Shown piece after piece: positions 1-12,000 of a stretch of DNA of 64,000 bases. The translations under genes were made by a program, and so were the position numbers. This stretch comes from Myrica gale (taxonomy: Eukaryota > Streptophyta > Magnoliopsida > Fagales > Myricaceae): contig OZ005621.1 in the NCBI GenBank assembly GCA_963930655.1, positions 1,351,001 through 1,415,000 of the forward strand. Reading direction: 5' to 3'. A model generated the notes under the pieces. The model did not search any database. It saw only the letters and a program-made list of their open reading frames with translations, and had not been told where the DNA came from. The stretch's first letter is position 1; each line of letters begins with the position of its first letter.

Positions 1-3000
1 ATCCAAGAAAAAGAAATAGCAGGGGAATTAGAAACAAAGAGCAAATACTGACAAGAAAGTCTAGAGAGTTTGTCAGAATCAAATAGTTCTTGTGAAAGAT
101 TTCCATCATCTCTAATAGCTCAAGAAGTAATTCAAGACTAGTAGACAAGTCACAGGACACTACTCAAGAAAAATAATTGCATTAGTTAGTCATAGAATTA
201 ATTTATTTCCAGGAAATATGTTCCTAGCATCGGAAATTAGAAGGAAAATTTTGTCTTATCTGCATACTTGATACAAGCATAGCCCAACTGCCGAAACTGG
301 TGGAACAAATGAGAGGTTGGAGGGCATCTTGGATAATCTCTAGAACGTATGAATTCGTCTTTCAAAACAGATAAAGCAGTAGAAAAGCGGAGAGCTTTTA
401 TAGCATAGATGCCACGCAACACCTGAGTACAATTTACAACATGTTCAGAAACCAAAAGAGACAGGTGAGAAAAAATGCATGGCAACATATACCAATCTCT
501 TACCTGAGTGAACTGTGGGCCTGCCTGCGATAATGACACGGCAAGATCTCCACAAACAGGAGAACCTCTAGCAAGAATATCAAGAGACCTTCGAGTTATG
601 CGCAAGCTGTCAAACCTTCATCAGATAACAAGTTGAGATGTCAGAAGTCATTTGCTCTTACACAAGGATAGGTACAGCAAACATAAAGGGACAATAAAAG
701 GTTAAGTTCTGCATTCGAAAAGAAAAGTATGTGTATAGGCTCAGAAGGGGCAAAAAGGAAGAAAAAAAAAACCTTGATGATATTTGGTACAATATTTCTG
801 ACAGGTCAAGCTTCTGCTCAAAACTTTCTTGCATAGTGGAAAATCCAATAAGAAGGGGTTCAAGAAGCCCAACAAGACAGCTCTTGATCTCAATCCTGTT
901 CTTTTGTCTGGGATTTATTTCGGTCGGGTTAGCAAGCAACAAACGATCGTTTAAAGCACCAACTAGCACTGCACAGGAGAAGTATGAATTGGTAAATCAG
1001 GACAATGGTAAACTGTAGAATTCCAATCAAACATATATGCCGAATAAACTGAAAATGTACACTAGGCTGCCAAATTGTCTAACAGGTTAAAGAAACAATC
1101 CTTGCATTAGAAGCATAAAACCCATACCAGCGTAAGACATACTGATGGAGAGAATGGTCCTCGCCTTTCCATCCCAGCCCAGGACACTGATTGCAGTGGC
1201 AGTAGAAAAGAGAAGTGCAGGCCCAACCCATAAAAGGGATCTAAAGTGCTTATGAGTTAAGCATTCAAACAAGCATTTTGAAACCTCAACCATATATGAT
1301 TCAATTTATGACTAAACAAAATATTTCATTTCACTCCATTTTATTTAAGGATATTGAAGGTAGCCCTCTATCAAATTTTGTGGAAGTGCTTGCCAGTATC
1401 TCGAGATCTGCTGAAACTATTAGCACCCTTTTTGTAGTTAAAATTCCAGCAACATAGCCTCTAAGAGTTTCTTGCCAGTGGACCTATCATAATTGGGGGG
1501 AAAAAAAGACTTTTTCATTAAGCACATTTAAAATGTTTGTACATTTACTATAATAATGAACCCATGACACAAAATGTCATTAGGAGGTTGTATGCCGGCT
1601 CTGACGCAAAATGTTCAATGTACAGATAGGAAGGCTAGATATTGACATTTGGTAAATTTATAGATTCGACAGCCTATTTGCCCTTGTTTGTGTTCAGTTT
1701 GAGTTTTCTTTTGTTTTTAAGAAATCCTTCTCTAACTGGGAGTTTTTTCCTTTTTCATACAATGTTAGAGTTTTGCTATAATATAAGCAAGCCTCATGGT
1801 CTTGCAAACCATTACAGAGAAGGTTTCAGAATACTAGGCTTCCTTCAATTGTATAAAGACTTGGCTTTATCTTTGGAGGGTTAGAGGGGAAAGGTGCTGT
1901 TATCTCTTTTTCTTGGGCTAATTCGGTGTTGGGCTTTCCTTTCTCGGATTATCCGGATTTTCGAAGCTTTTTAGCTTGTATAGTTTAGGCGTTTCGGTAT
2001 TGTCTCTTGTACTGTCACTCCTTCCTTAATAAAGATTATCTTACTTATCAAAAAAAAATTTATTCCATTTGCAAATAATAGCAACAGACTAGGTTACCAT
2101 GCACTGCACCAACATGTTTGCCCTGATCTATTTTCCAATATGCAATGAATCTTGAATTTGCTTGAAAATTGAAAAACTTACCTGAAGTAAAATCTCATTT
2201 GCTTTCAATTTGATGAACTTTTTCCCTTCAGTTTTCGTAGATATGTACTGACCATCACCACCTGAAAGGCGGTATCCTTGAACCAGCTTCGCCAAGCCAA
2301 TTTGACTCCCATTACATGCAAACATCAAAGTTGACTCTACAATTCCAGAAGAATGCACTTATAAAAAAAACAATTCCAGAAGAATGTGATCAGAATATGA
2401 GATTATATACAACAGTATATTAAACAAGAAAGATATCATTTCCCAATCACCTATTGGAGTAGAAAAGATGCGATCAATTTCATTTTCAAACAGAAAATGC
2501 ATCGGGCCCCGAATAGAACCGACATTAGTGTCAGCAGATTTGCTCTCTTCAACCGCACCATTCTTTTCATTAGCCTCTGGTGAAACTGATCCTGGCAAAA
2601 TATACAAAGCCAGTCCAGTCTTGTCGTCATCAAGAACTGCAAACTGATTTTCATTGGGGCCAATAAATGCAGCATCTCGACCTAGGAAAAACAGTGATAT
2701 ATACTTGGAATTACAATTTTGCATGGGTGAAAATTTAAATAACTTTGAGAAACAATGGAGGGGGGAAAACATTAGTTCCATGTAGAACCTTTGACTGTGC
2801 TATATGTGCTGTTTGTTGACTGCAAATCAGTATTTTCCCAATAAAGCACGACTTCATTTGTTGCACCACTGAACTCGTAAACAACAAGAAATAGGTGCTG
2901 CTTTTTACTGTAAATCATATACTTCGGATAGTACTCCACATTTCCAGGAATCTGGGAAAAAGGGAAAATAACTTCAGTGGCAAGGTGAACATGACATTGG

Positions 3001-6000
3001 AGTTAGGGGGCACGCATCAGAATATTGCACAAAAAATAGACCACTTTCTGCATTACCGTTGTATAAAGTTTCTTGTACACAGTATCAGTTCCAGAAGATA
3101 GATTATATGCCATAAGATGTGTGCCCTCCACATAAAAAGCCCTGACAGGATAATGAAGAACTCGGTTCTCTTTATTGAAGAAATTTAGCTCCGCATGAAA
3201 TGGCTGCCAGAAATGGTGTCATACACAACTTAATCAAAACCAGCATAAATATCCCAGTCAAACACCAATTTGAATTCTCAATGAAATTACCAGGCAAACA
3301 GGAATGTCCTTCAGATGATTATTAGAATCCAGGACAGTGATGAGTGGCAGCCGAGATATTGGAGCATTTTTCGCATGCCCTTCCATGAAATGCTATAAGA
3401 ATCGTGCAAAAAAAAGGAAGCTTTAATAACATTAAAAACTCAAGAAATGTGGACATAGTGACTGAAGTTAGATAAGAAAGGAGAGAGGTATTGGAAAACG
3501 TTTAACAAAAATCAGAAGATCAGGCAAAGTTAGTTGGGCTTTGGATTTCAATGACCCAGGTAAAACCCAAGCCATGACAACTTTGTTCTAGCGCCACTAT
3601 GAGAAGGTGTATTGAACAAATTTTCCACTTGAGATAAAAGTTATAAAAACCCAAGCAACATACACTGTAAAGAAAAGCCTTCCGAGCAATGTCTGTAATT
3701 GTAAGCTGGCTATGGCTGCAATGAGGGATAAAACTGGTCAATAGGTAATATATGATACTTGTGGACCAAAAGATTACTTGCTGAAATAAAATCATCAAAG
3801 AAGATAGACATTATTCATGACCAACAATCATAAAAGAACTTACCCCCCAAAAAATCAAATCAAATCCTAAAAAAGTTATTACTTTTTCACTCTTTTTTTC
3901 CTAAGTTACTTTTCCAAGCTTTATCTTACAAGTACATGCACAATTTACTATATTCCATGCACTTGACATTACATGCACCTGATAAATTATGTCTCGTAAT
4001 TTAGCCTCTCTCCCTCTTCCAGTCAGACCACCCAAATAGATAATGCCTCGTTATAGCCTCCGCAAATAATATCGTTCCATCCATGATTAAGTAATAGTTT
4101 TCAAGAGAGAATTTATTTTCAGGTGCCAGAGTTTGTTCACCAGGAAGGAAAGTGTTTTGTATTATGTCCCTTCTGATTATGTTTCTCTTTGGCATTTTAT
4201 GATAGAATGTTCCACAAACTCAATCATGCACACATATCACTACTACATAACCAAAAGACATACATGCAGAGACCAGTCTAGACCATATGAGCATGTCTGT
4301 ATAACCAAAAGCATGCATGTCCAACAACTTTAAGTCCCATGTGTACCTGATGATAAATTGAGCCAATAAGTGTGAGTGCTAATGTATAAAATTTTCCAAG
4401 AAGTTTAAACTTTCTTCGTGATAGTATCGAATACTGAGCCTCCAAAATCAAGACCCACAGTCCCAAATAAGAGTTACATGAACCTATTAGAATTTCCTCA
4501 CAACTTTATTGGATGTGAAATTCAACCCACGCTTCCCCTAGTCATGACTGCAACAATTCATCCTGGTTTACAACCATTCTGAGCTCACCCTTTCAGATGA
4601 TGTTCTTGCAGTTGTGCTTGAAGTTGGTGGTCAGCTAATATCCCAGATGCACCCAAAGATGAAAGCTTTTCTTTCAAAACGGAAGCTGCATACAACCCCT
4701 AGCATTAGCATCTCTGGCCAAATAGAAAGCAGTCATGAAAGAACATTTTTAAAGATTATATACATAACATTTAGAGCTCAAGAGGATATACCACCATTTC
4801 TCATAAGAAATCTGGCAAGAGAAAGAAAAGACTGGTTACAGTGAAAAAGAAAATGCTACCAAAATAATCAATAAAAACATACAACCCAACAGTTCAGAAA
4901 ATTAACAATGAGTTCAGAGCATAACCTAAATTGCTGTTCCTATCATTTACAAAGGAAAGAACAATCATCTGTCTTCAGCAGCAGCACAAGACTGAATTAA
5001 ATCATGCTCAAAGCATTTTATCTGCCTTGAACTATTGAATAGCACTAGATAAGAGTGAGAAAAAAGGAAAATTACCTCAAGTACCTTAGATCAGCATCCT
5101 CAACTATTAAAGAGAAATCTTGAACTCTAAACACAAAAGAAAAAAACTTATGGTGTAAAATATGACCCGAACTCCTTTTCTCTACTCAAAATGTCACCCC
5201 AAATTGAATCTGGAGTTTCCAGTAATATACCTAAAATTGCAAACTTCGGCATAATTTAGACCAGATAGCGCGATCTCTTATGGTATGCATACATGAACAT
5301 GAAGAGAAAAAGAACTTGATTCAAAATATGGAACTAATTCTCAGTCCTACAGCTATTAGGGCACAGCCGGCATCCAAGAGTCCCACACTTGATTAAAAGG
5401 GAGAAAAACATTTTCAATAAGAAACCAACACGGTTCTGAGTGGCATTCCACCTCAAGTAGCCACCATTGCAATTTTCTGTGGTCAATGGTCATTCATTAC
5501 TTGTCATGGTCTCTCCAATTCTGAAATATGGTTGATCTAGAAGGCCTTTCTTTGAAAATCATTTTTTTAAGTGTTTTGAAGCAGAAAACATGGAGTGTCA
5601 TAACTGGGGCAGTGCAAGACGTATATTTCGATTTTCACGTTTTTAAGATGTTATAAAGAACTGGTCAATGGAGAAATTTCCTTCTTGAACTAGTTTGATC
5701 AAAGCGAGTTCTAATCAATACCACAACTTGAAACAAAATTGCTAAATTCCGAGTTTCAAACTACAAATGTTGACCCCTGACCAGGCATTAATATTTTCCT
5801 CAAGTCCTATAAAAATCATCCACTTTTACCTAACTGCCATAGGTTTCCCCATTTCCTTTACTGAGATAGATGCCATATAAATAGATGGCTTAATTGCACC
5901 AACCGTCCCTGTGGTTTGATGTTTTGACATTTTGGTCTTTGGGGTTTAAAGTTCAGAGTGGCGCAACCCCAAAGATTTGAGCTACCCCGAGGCAAAAAAA

Positions 6001-9000
6001 ATACTAATAATAATACAGTCCCAATAAGAAAGGCCAAAATGCCAGATTTGGAAGAAAGATAACAAGTAAAAGAATAACATTTTCCATATAGAACACAGGA
6101 CTAAGACATCAACTCCAATCATGGACAGAAAAAAAAACAGGACATTAGCAAGCTGTTTGGGGACATTTCATGTAACCCAAGTGAAATGAAGAAACAGAAA
6201 TCAATGTTTTTCTCATTCCTGATGAAATATTGGCAAACATGTATGCATTATGCTCAGTTGTATATACATATTGAAATAAACAATCACCTGAAGACCCCCT
6301 TGCACTTTGCAAGACTGCAAAGAGTTGTTTCCTTCCTTCCCTAGTGTATGCAGCCCTATTATTCAAATTGTCTCCGCCTGTCGTATTCTGAAAAAGTACA
6401 ATGAAACATATACATATATAGATCAAAAAAATTTCCACTTGAAGATATGAACTAACAAGACAGTGAACCATTACATGGTTGCACTTAACTGCAAAAAGCA
6501 ACGCTGCTAAATTAAGTTTTGAGTGAACTTCTAAAGTTCTGATACGTGGTAAGGGATAAACTGCTTCCCCGCCTTGCTGAGAAAGGATGAGAGGGATATC
6601 AATTGATTCAATCGCTGCAGAACAAGGTGCAAGAAATATAAGTCAGTGTAATATACTTACGTTAAAAGACAAGAAAAAAACCCAAGATAAGTTGTCCACA
6701 GAGAGCAGCTATCACATTTATGTAGGCGGCCTTATTGGAAGTCCAAGTGCAAATGCAAATGCAGAAGAGAAAAGAAGAAAAGCATCTCAGATCTAGAATT
6801 TTGAACAGCCTTTTAAAGGCTATGGCTGAGCTGTGATAACTATATTGGAGCTGAAGCCATGATCACTGTCTGAAAAAATAATTGAGCAAAATGGCTTCAA
6901 GCCAGTGCATTTATATGGAAAAAGAGCATGAAGCAGAAATAGACTAGTATTGCTCTGAAAAACCTGAGAATCACAAAACAATAAAAACCAGTACACTTTA
7001 TCATTATTATTTTTCTTAGCAAACAGTGCACTTTATCATTCCAGAGTCATTATCCTTTTCATGGTGAAGGCATAAAAAATTAGAGAAAATTGAAGCTAAC
7101 CAGCTGGCTCAAAAAAACTTGCTTGCATTGGAGGTCTATTAGGATTAAGCATAACTCGTGTTTTCCACACTTGAAGAGTTCCATCCTTAGAAAGCGTGAC
7201 AAGTAACCGAAGTATTGGTAGCCAAGCAACGGATGTTATTGGTTGGGAACCCACTTGTGTACTGAAATTGCAATAAACACTTAATTGTTAGATTCTAAGT
7301 TAGATCATAAAACAAACCATCATTACAATTTCAAATGAAATTCAAAACTGCACACATGCCCTAAACCAGTAGAACAAAAAAACCTCTCTCCGTACAAAGT
7401 TATGACCAACATCCCTCCAAGAATTCCTTTCTCAGACCATGATCCATCTGCCATTGTACTTCACGTATCCAAGAATCAATGTATCAGTAGCACCTTGGCT
7501 TATCCTGACAGCTACCACAGCCTAGACCAAAAAGCCCTTATTTGGTTCGCCCATGAGCATAGCCTTTTTCTTGAGCTTCCAAAGCCAATAATGACCATAA
7601 AATCATTATCATCGAGAGACCAAAGCTCTTTACTTAAGAGCCATAGATTTAAGGGCCAACAGCTTAATGCTCCTAGCAGCCAGCTAATATCATAACATGG
7701 CTTGGAATCTTGTTTCTAATGAATTGGCTGGAACTTCAAGGTTCAAAATGTAGAGAGGAAAATCGATCTCAATCAACTCAAAAGATTGCCAGTTTAATCA
7801 AATAAACTAAAAAACTAAGGGAATGAATGGATTCTACCCTGATAGAATTAAACAGTTCTAACAGCCTACATAACAACCCATACTTTGTATTATACATCTT
7901 GTTGGTTGTATTTCTTTACCTCCAACTTGAGAGAGAGTGTGTGTGTCGAGACTATACCTCAGAGAAAAACACGACAGCCATAACCAACTTACATTCCAAT
8001 CATATTAGGTCTCTCAGTTGAAACATCCCATGCCAGAAGCGTACCCCGTCGATCACCAACAAAGATCCATTCCAACATTGGATGAAAGGCAAATGCACCA
8101 GCACCAATAAGCTTTATAGTGTTGTCAACTACAACCATAGTAAAAGTAAAATAGAGATCCATTTTTTGAATGGGGATAATATAAAACCCTCTACAGGATA
8201 GAATCAACATAGCTTCCATCTCACTCACGTTGTAGTGTGTAATGAACAGCATAAGTATTAATGTTGTATGCTCGAATCAAACCATCTGCGTAAGCCACAT
8301 ACTGGAGAGGGAAAAAAAGGGTAGCCTGTAATATCACTGAACAAAAAGGTAAAGCAATCTTGTCATACTATCCAGCAAAAATTAAATGCCTAGAAAATCA
8401 ACAAAGAAAAAAGAACTCCCAACAAAGCAAAAATATATAATATGCTACCAGGACAGGGAGGCGAGGATGGCAAGCAAGATTGACAATAGGCTTCTTCAAG
8501 TCTGTCTTAATTTTTGTTGGTGCCCTTCCTCCTTCAACAGTTCCAACAACTCCATTCATGCAAAAAGTTAAGGAATTGAAAGTTAATGTCAACATTGTAT
8601 AATCAAATACGTACCAGTGTCGGATAGCAAATAAAAAAACATCCCAAGGTCCCTGAAGATGAGTTGTTAACAAAAGCAACCTCCCTACCTGTTACACTCA
8701 TCCTTTTGTGAAACCCAAAAAACACAACAGGTTGGAGAGGTGTCAAAGCAAGATGGACTTCTGCTTCAGAAGAAACTTGTTCTATCCTCTTTTCAGGGGA
8801 ATGCAGAACACAGGTTTGTTCAGCATCAAAATCACAAGAACGAATTGTACAATCCTACAAAAGAGGGAATGGAATCACATATGTTACACAAACATTAAAC
8901 AAATTCACGAACAGGGAACCATTAATTGACCATGAACATGAAAACATTAACGGACCACAGTTGTCGATAAGAAATTCTAAAATAAAGTAATTTCTCTATT

Positions 9001-12000
9001 GCCGTCTAGAATTTGAGTCATATATCTTTTTTTTTTATAAGTAAGAATTTGAGTCATATATCTCCATGCATCCATCGAACAAGTAGTATCATGCAATTGC
9101 CATATATTGTTATGGTTTTCAATTTTTTTTCTTCTAGCTCTTCTGCTGGATAGTTAGTTCATCTTCGTGATAGGCAACCTGAAAAGCTACATTATGTTGT
9201 TCCAGCACCGTATCAATATTGAAGCGAAGGTTTTCAGTTTGTCTATTAGTGATTTTGGCGTTACCTCGATCACGGAATGGAGTAAGAGTACTCAGAACAC
9301 GATTTCTCTTGGTCATTATGGAGTTGTTTGGTTGACAAATATGTTGGGCAGATTGATAGATGCGGAGGAAGGTCGGGAGTTTACAGAGAAATTTAACGAG
9401 TCATCCCGTGTGTTCTTGGCGCAGAGGTGCTCGAACAAAAGAGGTTGCTATGTGGCTGTGGCGGAGTATGGGCAAGGTCGTCGAAAAGATGTAGTGAGGG
9501 TGCCGGAGGGGAAGTCTTGTGAGGGATGGCGTTTGTTGCTTAAGATGTGCGAAGAAATCCTTCGTGTTTTTGGCGATTCTCATCGTCAGAAGGCGAAGGC
9601 GATCTCCTCTGGTTTACGGGATGGAGTTTCGTTTGCCAAGGCGGTGTTGGTTACTTCGCCGGCGAAAGTGGACGAGCGTGGGAAGCGTAAGGTGCTCGAT
9701 GTTGCTGCTATCAGGGATAAGCAGACGTCGGTTGACATCCTTGCAGTCACGCATGCAAAATATGAGGACAAAAGGGAGGCGCGATTGGTGATTCCCAATG
9801 GTGATTTTATTAAGCCACCGAAGCTGTCAGTTGCGACAGAAGAAAATGTGTGGGAGGCTTTAATGAGGGTGAAAGGAGAGCTGGATCGCCTTATTGGGCT
9901 GGTGGGCAGTAAGTCTGCGGTTGGGCCCATGGAGAACTTAAAATGCATGGTATGTGGGTTTAAACTGGCAACCCAAAAGTTGGTGGATCAGTCAACGACT
10001 GAAGCTGGGAGATGTCTAGCCTCTGGGTCGGGCTGTGGGTTGAGGCCGGTCCAGTTAGATGTGGACTTTGCAGCCCCTCATGGGTTGCAAGTTGGATCGC
10101 ATGGGGTTTTATCGGGCAGGACACCCGATTCTTTTCTTGGGTCGCCTGGGCTGGGGGTTATCGGCCAAACACTCGCCGATAATGCTCTCGGAGGGGTGCC
10201 GACTGCGGGTTGCAAGTCTCCGGAGCTGTTGGGGACCACCTTGGAGGTGTCGGCAGTTTCTGTGGTGGAGGTCAGGGGCCCTATGGGTGACGGGGATGCC
10301 TCGGTTGGGAGGACCCTTCGGTTATTTCTGATGCAATCATTAACTTCTACTCTTCGTTGTATATGGAGCCATTTGAGTGGCGCCCTTCTTTGGATGAGCT
10401 GGATTTTGATTCTATTTCTAGAGATGAAGCGGAGTGGATAGAGAGGTCTTTTAAGGAGGAGGAGATGACCAATGTGGTGAGGAGTTTAAATAGAGATAAG
10501 GCCCCGTGTCCGGACGGTTTCTCTCTTGCGTTCTTTCAATCTTGTTGTGATATGGTGAGGAGGGATGTCTTGTTGATGTTTAATGAGTTTGCTAGGGAGG
10601 GGAAATTTATTAAAAGCTTGAATGCCTCTTTTATTGTCCTTATCCCAAAGGTTTCGGGGGCAGTTGAACTTAAGGATTTTAGACCTATTAGTCTTGTGGG
10701 AGGCATGTATAAGATTTTTGCTAAGGTTCCTGCGAATAGGTTGAAGAGTGTGCTTGACAATATTATTTCTCCTTCACAAAATGCTTTTGTGAGGGGTAGA
10801 CAAATTCTAGATTTTGTACTTGTGGCTAATGAATGTATTGACTCCAGACTGAGCACGGACGACACGGGTCTGCTTTGCAAGTTAGATGTTCAAAAGGCGT
10901 ATGATCATGTGAATTGGAGATTCCTTATGTATCTTCTTCGAAGGTGCGGTTTTGGTGCAATATGGTATAGGTGGATTTTCTTTTGCATTTCGACTGTGAA
11001 ATTTTCGATGATAGTTAATGGGTCTCCTTAAGGCTTTTTTAGTAGCTTCTGTGGGTTGCGCCCAGGTGATCCTATTTCTCTCTTTTTGTTTGTCATTGTG
11101 ATGAAGGCTTTTAGTTGTATGATGGGGAGGGTGGCTTCGCATGGTGTTATTGAGGGTTCAAGGTTGGTCGAGGCTTGGATGGTGGGGTTTCTATTTCGCA
11201 TCTCCTTTTTGCTGATGATACTCTTGTGATGTGTGGAGCAGAGAAGAGTCAGATCCGTAGTCTTAGATGCCTTTTACTGTGCTTGAAGGCGGTGTCGAGG
11301 TTAGATCAACCTAGCTAAATCTGAAGTCATTCCTATTGGCAAGGTGGAGAATGTGAGAGAGTTGGCGGGTATTTTGGGGTGCAGAATTTCTTCTTTGCCT
11401 ATTAAGTACCTTTGCTTACCGTTGGGTGCTTCTTTAAAAAATATTCAGATTTTGGATGGGATCCTTGAGATGATGGAGAAAAAGTAGGCTAGTTGGAAGC
11501 ATATGTATCTCTTTAAAGTGGTAGATTAACTCTCATTAAATCTACACTCTCATGCCTTCCGACGTATTTTCTTTCTTTATTTCCTATTCCGGTGGAGGTG
11601 GCAAATAGGATGTAGAAAATCTAGAGAGATTTCTTGTGGGGTAGTGGTGGTGGTGATTATAAATTTCACCTTATGAAATGGGATAAAGTGTGTTCCCCTT
11701 TGCAATACGGAGGGTTGGGCATTCGGAATATCAAAGTGTTTAATATGGCTCTTTTGAGTAAATGGTTATGGAGGTTTGCTAATGAAAGAGATCGGTTGTG
11801 GAGGTTGGTGATTGCTGAAAAATATGGTTGTATGGCGGGTGATTGGAATATCATCATTGTTCGTGGATCATATGGTGTTAGTCTTTGGAGGTTCATTAGT
11901 ATAGGGCGGGGTGTCTTCAACAAGCATATTCGCTTTAGGGAGGGAAATGGAGTTAGAGTGAGCTTCTGGCATGATAGTTGGTGTGAGGATAAGCCTTTGA

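Noticed and set aside
1642-1884. An 80-codon open frame in TWD40-2 intron 16
   Set aside because: Low-complexity Phe/Leu product next to a LINE tail; no ATG-based gene context.
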